NCBI GenBank assembly: GCA_964247735.1
Contig: CAXTVS010000008.1
Location: 1-64,000 of the forward strand
Source of the DNA: Lichenicola sp964247735
GTDB lineage: Bacteria; Pseudomonadota; Alphaproteobacteria; Acetobacterales; Acetobacteraceae
Direction: 5' to 3'
DNA length: 64,000 nt
The notes under the pieces are model-generated. The model did no database searches. It saw nothing but the letters and a program-made list of their open reading frames with translations, and was not told the DNA's origin. This document shows positions 7,619 through 16,567 of the stretch, piece by piece. The first letter of the stretch is position 1, and the number at the start of each line of letters is the position of its first letter. The position numbers were made by a program, and so were the translations under genes.

Positions 7619-8773
7619 CTAGCCGGCGGGGATGGTGATCAGGGTGCCGGGGGTGCTGCTGGTCTTGGCCAGGGCCAGGAGGATCTGCAGCATGGTGAAG
7701 GCGAGCTTGCTGTCGAAGTCGTCGTCGGCGATCCAGAACCATTCGTGGTCGTACTCGATGTCGGTGAAGGCGTCGGCGGGGGCGGAGCGGCCGGAATGGA
7801 TCACCACCGCCGGCTTGTGCTCGCGGCCGATCTCGCCGACCGTCGGCATGGTCCGGCCGCGCAGGACGTCCGCCGCCGGCACCTCGACCTGGAACGCGAG
7901 CTGGCCCAGCACGCCCAGCATCGAGCGGGTCAGGATCGCGACCTGGCCGGGCCGGTCGGGAATGCGGCCGTAGATCACCTCCGCCCTGGTCGCCTGGAGC
8001 GGCAGGTCGAGCAGGCGCTTGGCGTCGAGGATGACCGGAGCGAGGTCGGCGTCCTGCGTCGGCGCGAAGGCCAGGAAGATGCGGCCGGATCCCTTGTCCT
8101 TCTCGTCGGTGGCCTTCGCGCTGTGCTCGAACTGGATGTTGAGCAGGCCCGCGATCTGCAGCAGGCGGAGGTCGTAGAGCAGGTCGAAGAACTGCGGCGA
8201 CCCGGCATCGTGACGGCCGGCCAGGCTGGTGGCGTTGGACAGGCCGTTGATCGACTGCACGCCGAGGCGGAACAGCACGTCGACCGGCAGGCCGCCCAGG
8301 GCCAGCGGCAGCAGGTTGCCCGGCGGCAGCGGGCGCAGGAAGCTCTGCGCGAACTGGTCGCCGGTCACCGGCTGGAAGGTGAAGGTCGGGCTTTCCTGCA
8401 GCTGCAGGGTGCCGCCGCCGTTCAGGTAGGTGCTCGGGTTGGCGGCCGGGAACAGCTCGAAGCCGCCGGTGACGCTTCGCTGCAGCTGGTAGCCGGAGAT
8501 CACCTGGGTGGCGTCGAGGAAGGTCGGGGTGTCGGCGTAGCGCAGGCGCACCACGTTCAGCAGCGTCTGCCGCTTCTCCGCGGTCGTCAGCGCCCGGGAG
8601 TAGCCGGTCTGGTCGGCGTCGAGCTGGGTCGGGCCGAGGTTGAAGCAGCCGCACAGCAGGGCGCAGCAGCACAGGAGGATCGGCGCCGCAAAGGGGTGGC
8701 TGCGGGCGTGGCCGGTCGGCCCCTCGTTCCCGGGCTGCAAGACCTGGTCCTCCACTCTGCGGGCTGCCGCCAT
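7619..8773 (-). CDS. Putative outer-membrane lipoprotein of unknown function
   Basis: 384 residues from ATG 8773. A hydrophobic segment ends in the lipobox LCGC (40-43), so Cys43 is the likely lipidation site; the long polar stretch before it suggests the true start may be later (GTG or TTG codons at residues 8 and 12). The mature protein has no domain I recognise. It contains several beta-rich hydrophobic stretches and a region near residue 235 that is rich in Lys and Asp. It stands divergently from hpnN with a 133-base gap and heads the minus-strand run SDR - ABC exporter - esterase - sir2, which could hint at an envelope role. Function not assigned. Confidence 0.75.
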   Translation of the reverse strand: MAAARRVEDQVLQPGNEGPTGHARSHPFAAPILLCCCALLCGCFNLGPTQLDADQTGYSRALTTAEKRQTLLNVVRLRYADTPTFLDATQVISGYQLQRSVTGGFELFPAANPSTYLNGGGTLQLQESPTFTFQPVTGDQFAQSFLRPLPPGNLLPLALGGLPVDVLFRLGVQSINGLSNATSLAGRHDAGSPQFFDLLYDLRLLQIAGLLNIQFEHSAKATDEKDKGSGRIFLAFAPTQDADLAPVILDAKRLLDLPLQATRAEVIYGRIPDRPGQVAILTRSMLGVLGQLAFQVEVPAADVLRGRTMPTVGEIGREHKPAVVIHSGRSAPADAFTDIEYDHEWFWIADDDFDSKLAFTMLQILLALAKTSSTPGTLITIPAG

Positions 8774-8906
8774 GGCGTCGACCAGTTGTTCCGGTGGTGT
8801 GGCGCATGAACACCCTGTAGACCGGATGCCGGTCGCGCAAGCCCGCGGCACGGGAGGCCGGATGGGCTCTCCGCACCGGAACCTTCGGCCAGGGGTTGGA
8901 CCACGC

Positions 8907-11507
8907 ATGCTCAAGTCGGCGATCGCGCGCGTGGTGGGGACCTCCGTGCGGCGGCCCTGGGTCGTGATCGTGCTGGCGGCGCTCGTCACGCTGGCCGCAG
9001 GCAGCTACGCGGCGACGCACTGGACGGTGAACACCGACACCATGCGGATCATGCCGGACAGCCTGCCCTGGCGGCGCACGCAGATCGCCTATGAGCGGGC
9101 GTTTCCGCCGCGGGCGATCCTGGCGGTGGTGGAGGCGCCGACGGCGGAGCTGACCGACCTCGCCACCGAGACGCTGGCGGCGGCGCTGTCGACCGAGCAC
9201 GACCGGTTCCACTCGGTGCACCGGGTGCAGGACGACCTGTTCCTGCGCCGCGAGTCGCTGCTGTTCCGTTCGCCGGCACAGGTGGCGCAGACGGCGCGGC
9301 AGCTCGGCGGCGCGCAGCCGCTGTTCGCGGAGCTGGCCGCCGATCCCACCCTGCGCGGTGCGGCCGGCGCGCTGATCTTCGGCGAGCGGGCGGTGGAAGG
9401 CGGGCAGGCGAAGCCGGACGGGCTGACCAAGCCGATGCGGTCGCTGTCGGACACGCTCGACGACGTGTTCGCCGGGCGGTTCGCGAGCTTCTCCTGGCGC
9501 ACCCTGATGGGCGGAGGTGAGCCGCCCGACAGCCGGCGCGGCTTCATCCAGATCGACCCGGTGCTGGACACCCATTCGCTGCAGCCGGGCCACGCCGCGA
9601 CCGAGGCAATCAGCCAGGCGGCGGCGCGGACGGAGATCGCGAGCCGCTTCGGCGCCACGCTGCGGCTGACCGGGACCGCGCCGATCAACGACCAGCAGTT
9701 CTCGACCTTGCAGCGCGAAAGCAAGTGGACGCTGCTCGGCACGGCGCTGGCGGTGCTGGTGATCCTGTGGCTGGCGCTGCGCTCGGGGCGGATCATCCTG
9801 GGAGTCGCGCTCAGCCTCGGCGCAGGGTTCGCGGTGACGGCGGCGCTCGGGCTGCTGATGGTCGGCAGCTTCAACCTGATCTCGGTCGCGTTCGCGGTGC
9901 TGTTCGTCGGGCTGGGGGCGGATTTCGGCATCCAGTTCAGCGTGCGCTACCGCTCCGAGCGGCACGACCACGACGAGGTGCACCAGGCGCTCGAGGGCGC
10001 GGCGCTCAAGGCCGGCGTGCCGCTGCTGCTGGCGACCGCCGGCACCGCGGCCGGGTTCTTCTCGTTCCTGCCCACCGCGTATCGCGGCATGGCCGAGCTG
10101 GGGCAGATCGCCGGCGTCGGCATGCTGGCGGCGTTCACCGCGACGCTGACCCTGCTGCCGGCGCTGCTGACGGTGCTGAAGCCGCCGGGCGAGCCGCACC
10201 GGCTGGGCTTCACGGCGCTGGCGCCGGTGGACCGGTTCCTGGCCGCGCACCGGGTCGGGGTGGTGGCGGGCACCATCGGCGTGGTGCTGCTGGCCTCGCC
10301 GCTGCTGCTGCGGCTCAGGCTGGATTTCGACGCCACCCACATGCAGCCGCCGAACGCGCCGGCGGTGCGCGCCTACCACCAGCTGGCGCGCGACCCGCAG
10401 GCGAACATCCAGGCGATCAACGTGGCCGCGCCCTCGCTCGAGGCGGCGCGGACGCTGGCGGAGCGGCTGCGTCGCCTGCCCGAGGTGTCGGAGGTGCGGA
10501 CGGTGGACGTGCTGGTGCCGGCGGACCAGGCGGCGAAGCTGCCGCTGGTGGAGCGCGCCGCGGTGCCGCTGGGGCCGGCGCTGATGCCGCGCGAGGTCAA
10601 GCCGGCGCCGACCGATGCGGAGGACGTCGCGGCAATCCGGCAGGCGGCGACGGGGCTGGCGCCGATCGAGCGGGACGGGGGTGAGGCCGGTGCTGCGGCC
10701 CGCCGGCTGCGGCCGCTTCTGGTCAGGCTGGCGGAAGCGGACGTCGATACCCGACGCCGCGCCGCCACCGCGCTGGTGGTGCCGCTGCGGGCTGATCTCG
10801 CCCTGCTGCGCGACATGCTGCGTCCGGAGCGCGCCGCCGTGTCCGACGTGCCGGCGGAGCTGCGACGCGACTGGCTGGCGCCGGACGGGCAGGCGCGTGT
10901 GGAGGTGGTGCCGCGGGGCGACGCCAACGACACCCGGACCATGGCCCGCTTCGCCCGCGCCGTGCTGGCGGTGGCGCCGGACGCGAGCGGCGCGCCGGTG
11001 GCGCTGGTCGGCTCGGAGCGCACGGTGACGCACGCCTTCCTTGAGGCGGGTGCGGTCGCGGTGCTGTCGATCGCGGTGATCCTGTGGGTGACGCTGCGAC
11101 GGCTGGGCGACGTGCTGCTGACCCTGCTGCCGCTGCTGGTGGCGGGGCTGGTGACGCTGGAGCTGGTGTCGCTGATCGGCGAGCCGCTCAACTTCGCCAA
11201 CATCATCGCCCTGCCGCTGCTGCTGGGCGTCGGCGTCGCGTTCAAGATCTACTACATCACCGCCTGGCGCGCCGGCGCCACCGACCTGCTGGAAACCGCG
11301 CTGACCCGGGCGATCGTGTTCTCGTCGCTGACCACCGCGACGGCGTTCGGCTCGCTGTGGCTGTCCAGCCAGCCGGGCCTGTCCAGCATGGGCAAGCTGA
11401 TGGCGCTGGCGCTCGCCTGCACGCTGGCGGCCGCTGTGCTGTTCCAGCCGGCGCTGATGGGGCCGCCGCGGCAGCGCAGCGGCGCCGGGCCGGAACCCGA
11501 GTTCTGA
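8907..11507 (+). CDS. hpnN: Hopanoid-associated RND/MMPL transporter HpnN
   Basis: 866 residues. The layout is that of the HpnN group of the MMPL/RND superfamily: a first helix (about 18-40), a large periplasmic loop, a five- to six-helix bundle (about 270-430), a second helix and periplasmic loop, and a second bundle (about 715-860). The motif GLGADFGIQF in the first bundle is typical of MMPL proteins. HpnN is proposed to move hopanoids from the inner to the outer membrane. No other hopanoid gene is in the window, so it stands apart from the usual hpn/shc cluster. ATG 8907 gives a short cytoplasmic N-terminus before the first helix. Confidence is good for MMPL and somewhat lower for hopanoid specificity. 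Confidence 0.83.
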   Translation: MLKSAIARVVGTSVRRPWVVIVLAALVTLAAGSYAATHWTVNTDTMRIMPDSLPWRRTQIAYERAFPPRAILAVVEAPTAELTDLATETLAAALSTEHDRFHSVHRVQDDLFLRRESLLFRSPAQVAQTARQLGGAQPLFAELAADPTLRGAAGALIFGERAVEGGQAKPDGLTKPMRSLSDTLDDVFAGRFASFSWRTLMGGGEPPDSRRGFIQIDPVLDTHSLQPGHAATEAISQAAARTEIASRFGATLRLTGTAPINDQQFSTLQRESKWTLLGTALAVLVILWLALRSGRIILGVALSLGAGFAVTAALGLLMVGSFNLISVAFAVLFVGLGADFGIQFSVRYRSERHDHDEVHQALEGAALKAGVPLLLATAGTAAGFFSFLPTAYRGMAELGQIAGVGMLAAFTATLTLLPALLTVLKPPGEPHRLGFTALAPVDRFLAAHRVGVVAGTIGVVLLASPLLLRLRLDFDATHMQPPNAPAVRAYHQLARDPQANIQAINVAAPSLEAARTLAERLRRLPEVSEVRTVDVLVPADQAAKLPLVERAAVPLGPALMPREVKPAPTDAEDVAAIRQAATGLAPIERDGGEAGAAARRLRPLLVRLAEADVDTRRRAATALVVPLRADLALLRDMLRPERAAVSDVPAELRRDWLAPDGQARVEVVPRGDANDTRTMARFARAVLAVAPDASGAPVALVGSERTVTHAFLEAGAVAVLSIAVILWVTLRRLGDVLLTLLPLLVAGLVTLELVSLIGEPLNFANIIALPLLLGVGVAFKIYYITAWRAGATDLLETALTRAIVFSSLTTATAFGSLWLSSQPGLSSMGKLMALALACTLAAAVLFQPALMGPPRQRSGAGPEPEF

Positions 11508-11527
11508 GCCTGGCCGCTCCCCACGGC

Positions 11528-12286
11528 GTGGACGTGGTCGTGGCGCCGTTCCACGCCGGCATTACGGAACGGGTCGGCAATGGGCCGGACCGCCTGCTCG
11601 ATGCCGGCCTGATGGAGGCGCTGCGCGATGCCGGCGCCGACGCGAGGGCGGTCCGGATCGGCGCCGTCGACCGCCGCGAGGGCGAGATCGGGCGCAGCTT
11701 CGAGGTGATGCGCCGGGTCGCGGTCGCGGGCGCGGTCGGTGCCGGACGGTTCCCGCTGGTGCTCGCCGGCAACTGCAACGCCAGCGTCGGCACCTATGCC
11801 GGGCTGAGGGATCCGGACATCGGCGTCGTGTGGTTCGACGCCCACCCGGACTTCAGCACTCCGGACGAGGCGACCGGCGGGTATTCCGACGGCATGGGCG
11901 TCGCCATCCTGGCCGGCCAATGCTGGCACCGCCTGGCCGCGAGCGTGCCGGGATTCTGGCCGCTCGGGCTCGACCGGCTGCTCTACTGCGGCCTGCGCGA
12001 CTTCGAGCCGGGCCAGCGCGAGAAGGTCGAGCGGCACGGCATCCGCGCCATCTACGGCGGGGCCAGCCGGCCGGCGGACTTCGCCGCGGCGCTGGGCGAG
12101 GCGCTGCCCGGACTGCCCGCGCGGGTGCTGGTGCACCTCGACGTCGATTGCCTCGACACGTCCGTGGGCCAGGCGAACGACTATGCCGCTCCCGGCGGGC
12201 TCGATGCCGACGACCTCGTCGCCTGCATGCAGCGGCTGGCGACGCTCGCCTCGCCGGCCGGCATCGTCGTCCGCGCCGGGGGCTGA
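11528..12286 (+). CDS. Arginase/agmatinase-family protein, short C-terminus
   Basis: 252 residues of the ureohydrolase fold. The DAHPD motif (104-108) and DVDCLD (205-210) provide most of the Mn-binding residues. The first metal motif, normally GGDHS, reads AGNCN, so its His ligand is missing; a subset of arginase-like proteins has this GNC form. The C-terminus stops soon after the last helix start, about 20-40 residues earlier than in typical members, and no obvious continuation is found in the other frames. Start GTG 11528 is 20 bases after hpnN; no better start is available without overlapping hpnN. Substrate (guanidino or formimino compound) cannot be decided. Confidence 0.75.
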   Translation: MDVVVAPFHAGITERVGNGPDRLLDAGLMEALRDAGADARAVRIGAVDRREGEIGRSFEVMRRVAVAGAVGAGRFPLVLAGNCNASVGTYAGLRDPDIGVVWFDAHPDFSTPDEATGGYSDGMGVAILAGQCWHRLAASVPGFWPLGLDRLLYCGLRDFEPGQREKVERHGIRAIYGGASRPADFAAALGEALPGLPARVLVHLDVDCLDTSVGQANDYAAPGGLDADDLVACMQRLATLASPAGIVVRAGG

Positions 12287-12396
12287 GCCGTGCCGACAGC
12301 ACGCGCAGGTCGGGCCGGAGCGGCAACCCGTTGGTCCTCGGCGGGTTCGCGTCCCCTTGGCCGGAGCAGGCAGGTGCGCGTGTCGCCGATCGTTCC

Positions 12397-14052
12397 ATGA
12401 CCGCCGCCTGCTACGGGACCAGCCTTGACCGCATCCTGTCGCATGCCGCGGAGGATTTCGCCGACGCGGCCGACCTGCTCCGCCTCCGGGAACGGGCATC
12501 GCCGGACTGGCCGTCGGAGCTGATGGCGCGGACCCGCGACCTCCTTGCCTGCAAGCGGCACGACGACGTGGTGACGCTGGTCTACCTGTGCGCCGAGACC
12601 GGGCAGGCCGGGCTTGCCCTGGCGGTGGCCGAGGCCGCCCATCGGCACGATCCGGGGGCCGATCCGTTCGTCGTCGCGCTGTGCGACGTGCGCCATCGCA
12701 GGGGCGAGCGCCTGCAGGCCTTCCTGCTCGCCCGCCGGCACGTCGTGGACACCAGCTCGGACGCGCTGGTGGTCAAGGTGTGCGACTATGCCCGCGACGT
12801 CGGCAGGAGCTTCCTCGGCGAGCAGCTGCTGCACCGCTTCATCGCCGGTGGACGCGCCACCCTGCTGAACCGGCTGTCCGAGCACTACCGGGAAAGCCGG
12901 AACTGGACCGCGCTGCACAGCCTGCTCGGGCCCGCGCCGCCGGACGCCATGAGCGACTACCTCGTCTACCTGCTGGGGCGCGCCAACGTTTCCCTGCTGC
13001 TGGAGCAGGAGGTGATCGCGTGCGCCGACCGCCTGTGGTCGATGGCGGACCCGGCCCCGCGCTACGCGCAGCTGCTGCACGACGTGTGGCGGTGGCGGAT
13101 CGGCGAGGTCGAGCATTCGCCGCCCGAGCCGGATCCGGCCGGCCTGCCGTACTGGGTGGAACGCGACGCGCACGCCATCCGGCAGCCGCCCCGCTTCGTC
13201 CTGGACGCCGCAACCGTCGTGCGCAGCACGTCCGGCTGGCGGGCGATCCGTCCGCGGGAGAACCTGCCGAACGTGCTGGGGATCGGCACCCAGCGCAGCG
13301 CCACCACCTGGCTGTGGTACCACCTGTCGCAGCGTCCGGAGGTGCAGCCGCTTCCCGTGAAGGAGACGGTGTTCTTTTCCGACGCGTTCGGCTCGCCGCA
13401 GGACGTGGATCCCGGCTGGGGGGAGCGGGAGGCCGAGGAGGGCGACGTGTACTGGGACGGTCCGACCCGGAACCTGTTCCGCTACCTGCGCTTCTTCGGC
13501 GCCGGCCATCCGGTGCGCGCCGACGTCTCGCCGAGCTATGCCGAGCTGCCGGACGAGACCGTGTCGGTGATCCGCGACCTGCTGGGTCCCGACCTGCGCA
13601 TCCTGCTGTCGGTGCGCGACCCGGCGGACCGCGCCTGGTCGAACCTGAAATACGACGCCAAGCTGGCCGGGATCGACGTCCGCGCCCTGTCCTTCGCCGA
13701 GCGCGCCGCGCACTACGGCAGCGATGCGTCCCTGCGCCGCTCCGACTACGCCGGCATGGTGGAGCGCTGGGCGACGCGGTTCCGGAACCTCAAGCTGGTG
13801 TTCTTCGACGACGTGGTGTCCCGGCCGGATGCGGTGCTGGAGGAGGTGGCGAGCTTTCTCGGCCTGCCGCCCGGCGCCGCCCCGGACGTCGCCGACACGG
13901 TGAACCCGAGCCTCGATCAGGACATGCCGCCCGAGGACCGGGCGTTCCTGCTGGGACTGCACGACCGGACCTACCGGGACGCCTGCAGGGTGCTGGGCGG
14001 CCCGGCCCGCGGCTGGCGGGACCGGCATCTCGGGCTGGCGGCAGGCGGATAG
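12397..14052 (+). CDS. PAPS-dependent sulfotransferase with long N-terminal domain
   Basis: 551 residues. The C-terminal 260 residues are a sulfotransferase: the phosphosulfate-binding loop GTQRSATTWLW (about 297-307) and the 3'-phosphate motif SVRDPADRAWSN (about 404-415). The first 290 residues are Leu/Ala-rich and appear all-helical, possibly TPR-like, with no catalytic motif. It would transfer sulfate from PAPS to a carbohydrate or other acceptor; the acceptor is unknown. ATG 12397 starts 110 bases after the arginase-like gene. A perfect hairpin lies shortly after the stop. Confidence 0.87.
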   Translation: MTAACYGTSLDRILSHAAEDFADAADLLRLRERASPDWPSELMARTRDLLACKRHDDVVTLVYLCAETGQAGLALAVAEAAHRHDPGADPFVVALCDVRHRRGERLQAFLLARRHVVDTSSDALVVKVCDYARDVGRSFLGEQLLHRFIAGGRATLLNRLSEHYRESRNWTALHSLLGPAPPDAMSDYLVYLLGRANVSLLLEQEVIACADRLWSMADPAPRYAQLLHDVWRWRIGEVEHSPPEPDPAGLPYWVERDAHAIRQPPRFVLDAATVVRSTSGWRAIRPRENLPNVLGIGTQRSATTWLWYHLSQRPEVQPLPVKETVFFSDAFGSPQDVDPGWGEREAEEGDVYWDGPTRNLFRYLRFFGAGHPVRADVSPSYAELPDETVSVIRDLLGPDLRILLSVRDPADRAWSNLKYDAKLAGIDVRALSFAERAAHYGSDASLRRSDYAGMVERWATRFRNLKLVFFDDVVSRPDAVLEEVASFLGLPPGAAPDVADTVNPSLDQDMPPEDRAFLLGLHDRTYRDACRVLGGPARGWRDRHLGLAAGG

Positions 14053-14068
14053 CGCCGACGGCCCGACA

Positions 14069-14088
14069 CGGGCAGGGCCGCCTGCCCG
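14069..14088 (+). terminator. Perfect GC hairpin between the sulfotransferase gene and metX
   Basis: CGGGCAGG and CCTGCCCG form an 8-bp perfect stem around the loop GCCG, 16 bases after the sulfotransferase stop and 111 before metX. There is no T-run, so it may be a Rho-type or weak terminator, or part of the metX leader. Confidence 0.4.
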
Positions 14089-14199
14089 CGGGGCGCAAGT
14101 CCGCTGTGACCATCGGGCGAGGTGACGCCACCGCGGCGCTGCGGCATGGTGCCGCCGCCCGCGGTCCCGGTGGACGCGCGGGCGCAACCGATCGGGCCC

Positions 14200-15363
14200 A
14201 TGGACCAGAACCCGCCGCACCCGGCCGAGCACCAGCATGCCTGCTTCGACGACGGGCTGGAGCTGGAATGCGGCGTGACGCTGAAGCCGCTGACCATGGC
14301 CTACCGCACCTATGGCCGGCTGAGCGATGCCGCCGACAACGCCGTCCTGGTCTGCCATGCCCTGACCGGCGACCAGTACGTGGCCGAGGTGCATCCCGTC
14401 ACCGGCAAGCCCGGCTGGTGGGACCGGCTGGTCGGGCCCAGCCTGCCGATCGACACCGACCGGTTCTTCGTGGTGTGCATCAACGTGCTGGGCGGCTGCA
14501 TGGGCTCGACCGGCCCGCGCTCGGCGCGCGGCGCGGAGAGCAGGGAGCCCTGGGGGACCGACTTCCCGCCGGTCACCATTCGCGACATGGTGCGCGCCCA
14601 GGCCCTGGTGGTGAGCCGCCTCGGGATCGACCGGCTGTTCGCGGTGGTGGGCGGCTCGATGGGCGGGATGCAGGTGCTGTCCTGGGCCGCGACCTTCCCG
14701 GAACGGGTGTTCGCGGCGGTGCCGATCGCCACCGCCTCGTTCCACTCGGCGCAGAACATCGCCTTCAACGAGGTCAGCCGGCAGGCGATCTTCGCCGACC
14801 CGGACTGGCACGGCGGCCGCTACTGGCAGGACGGGCTGGTGCCGGCGCGCGGCCTGGCGGTGGCGCGGATGATGGCGCACATCACCTACCTGTCGGAGGA
14901 GGCGCTGACGCGCAAGTTCGGCCGGCGCGTCCGCACCGACCCGGCGGCGCCGACCGGCAGCGGCGCCGGCATCGGCCTGTTCGGCGAGATGTTCGAGGTG
15001 GAAAGCTACCTGCGCCACCAGGGCTCGAGCTTCGTGCGCCGGTTCGACGCCAACGCCTACCTGACCATCACCCGGGCGATGGACTATTTCGACGTGGCGG
15101 CCGATCACGGCGGCGACCTGGCGGCGGCGTTCAAGGGCACGCCGACGCGGTTCTGCGTGGTGTCGTTCTCGTCGGACTGGCTGTTCCCGACCGCGCAGAG
15201 CCGGGCGGTGGCGCGTGCCCTGAACCGGGCCGCCGCCAACGTCAGCTTCGTCGAGATCGAGACCGACAAGGGGCACGACGCGTTCCTGCTCGACGAGCCG
15301 GACTTCGACCGCACCCTGCGCGGCTTCCTGTCGGGATGCGCCGAGCACGCCGGCCTGGCCTGA
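14200..15363 (+). CDS. metX: Homoserine O-acetyltransferase MetX
   Basis: 387 residues. It activates homoserine by acylation in methionine synthesis; acetyl-CoA is the usual donor, though some MetX proteins use succinyl-CoA. It has an alpha/beta-hydrolase fold with the nucleophile in GGSMGG (Ser153), Asp326 in SSDWLF and His359 in GHDAFL. CHALTG and GGCMGSTGP near the N-terminus are typical of the family. metW follows after 9 bases, the standard metX-metW pairing. ATG 14200 was chosen to match the usual family length; GTG 14122 or ATG 14146 upstream in frame would add 26 or 18 residues. No SAM riboswitch was recognised in the 147-base leader. Confidence 0.93.
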   Translation: MDQNPPHPAEHQHACFDDGLELECGVTLKPLTMAYRTYGRLSDAADNAVLVCHALTGDQYVAEVHPVTGKPGWWDRLVGPSLPIDTDRFFVVCINVLGGCMGSTGPRSARGAESREPWGTDFPPVTIRDMVRAQALVVSRLGIDRLFAVVGGSMGGMQVLSWAATFPERVFAAVPIATASFHSAQNIAFNEVSRQAIFADPDWHGGRYWQDGLVPARGLAVARMMAHITYLSEEALTRKFGRRVRTDPAAPTGSGAGIGLFGEMFEVESYLRHQGSSFVRRFDANAYLTITRAMDYFDVAADHGGDLAAAFKGTPTRFCVVSFSSDWLFPTAQSRAVARALNRAAANVSFVEIETDKGHDAFLLDEPDFDRTLRGFLSGCAEHAGLA

Positions 15364-15372
15364 GGAGCGGGG

Positions 15373-16029
15373 ATGCGCCTCGACCAGAAGCTGATCGCGG
15401 AGATGATCGAGCCGAACACGCGCGTGCTGGACATCGGCAGCGGCGACGGCTCGCTGATCGAGCACCTGTTCCGTACCCGGTCCTGCGACGCGCGGGGGAT
15501 CGAGCTCGACATGGGCGAGGTGACCCGTTCGGTCGCGCACGGCCTGCCGGTGATGCACGGCGACGCCGACACCGACCTCGCGCACTACCCCGACGGCGCG
15601 TTCGACTACGTGGTGCTGTCGCGCACGCTGCAGGCGGTGGAGCGGCCGCGCGAGGTGCTTCGGCAGATGCTCCGGATCGGCAGGCACGCCGTGGTGTCGT
15701 TCCCGAACTTCGGCTACTGGCGCCTCCGGATGCAGCTGCTGCTGCGCGGCCGCATGCCGATGACGGACGTGTGGGGCCGGCCGTGGTACGAGACCCCGAA
15801 CATCCACCCGTGCACGGTGCGCGACTTCTTCGCCCTGTGCGCGGAGGAGGGCTACGCGGTCCGGCGCTGGATGGCGGTGGACGACAAGGGCGACCGCGCG
15901 CCGTGGCGCCGCTCGGTGCAGCTCGCCAACCTGTTCGGCGAGCAGGCGCTGTTCCTGCTGGAACGGAGCGCTAGCCCCGGGCCGGGCGTGGTGCGGCGGG
16001 CGCCAGGGCATCCGCCACCAGCCCGGTGA
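15373..16029 (+). CDS. metW: Methionine biosynthesis protein MetW
   Basis: 218 residues. It is methyltransferase-like with motif I VLDIGSGDG (18-26). The sequence ...SFPNFGYWRLR and WYETPNIH are characteristic of MetW, which works together with MetX in homoserine acylation. It is 9 bases downstream of metX, with AGGAGCGGGG before ATG 15373. The last ~20 residues are Pro/Arg/Gly-rich and unlike other MetW proteins; they overlap the end of the convergent membrane-protein gene by 59 bases, so this tail may be a read-on extension. Confidence 0.92.
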   Translation: MRLDQKLIAEMIEPNTRVLDIGSGDGSLIEHLFRTRSCDARGIELDMGEVTRSVAHGLPVMHGDADTDLAHYPDGAFDYVVLSRTLQAVERPREVLRQMLRIGRHAVVSFPNFGYWRLRMQLLLRGRMPMTDVWGRPWYETPNIHPCTVRDFFALCAEEGYAVRRWMAVDDKGDRAPWRRSVQLANLFGEQALFLLERSASPGPGVVRRAPGHPPPAR

Positions 16030-16462
16030 CCAGGCCGAACAGCGTGTGCAGGCCGAGCCGCTGTGCGACGGTGGCGGCCCCTTCCTGGCGCGGCGTCGGC
16101 GTCAGGCGCAGCCGCGGGCCCAGCAGGCCCCAGAACAGCAGGTAGAACGCGCCGCCGAACAGCAGGCTCCCGCCGGGCCCGCGCAGCACCGGCAGCGACC
16201 GCAGCGCCGGGTAGGTGGCGCCCATGGCCGCCGACAGCGCCAGGTGGCCGCCATGGTAGCGGAGCTGCTCGTCGAGTGCCGGCATCGACTCCTGGTGCAG
16301 GTAGGGGGAACCCAGGGCGTTGGCGGTCCTGCGGCCGAGCCTGACGATGTCCGACGGTGCGTTGCTGCTGCGCTCGATGCCGAGCAGCAGGGCGGTCAGC
16401 ACGGTTCCGGCGACGAGGCCGCCCAGCGCGCCCGACCCGACCCGTCGCGTCGTCCATGTCAT
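15971..16462 (-). CDS. Small integral membrane protein of unknown function
   Basis: 163 residues. Three to four hydrophobic segments are visible: about 10-27, 70-88, 93-115 and 137-155. The protein starts MTWTT and ends in an Ala/Pro/Arg-rich tail. The general appearance resembles the YagU/DUF1440 type of inner-membrane protein, but I am not certain. It converges on metW and overlaps it by 59 bases, and lies divergently from the APC permease with a 105-base gap. Function unknown. Confidence 0.65.
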   Translation of the reverse strand: MTWTTRRVGSGALGGLVAGTVLTALLLGIERSSNAPSDIVRLGRRTANALGSPYLHQESMPALDEQLRYHGGHLALSAAMGATYPALRSLPVLRGPGGSLLFGGAFYLLFWGLLGPRLRLTPTPRQEGAATVAQRLGLHTLFGLVTGLVADALAPAAPRPARG

Positions 16463-16567
16463 GGTTCGTCCTCCCGGCTGGTCCGGCGGCTTGAACCGGA
16501 CGGCAGCCTGGCCGGTTGCCTCGGCACGGGCGATAAATCCCGATGCAACGGGGGGAAGCGGCTGCTG

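Noticed and set aside
14053..14199. SAM-II riboswitch upstream of metX
   Set aside because: The pseudoknot sequence pattern was not recognised; only a simple GC hairpin is present.
12181..16011. 1276-codon minus-strand frame
   Set aside because: Antisense to sulfotransferase, metX and metW; composition is Arg/Gln/His-rich with no domain.
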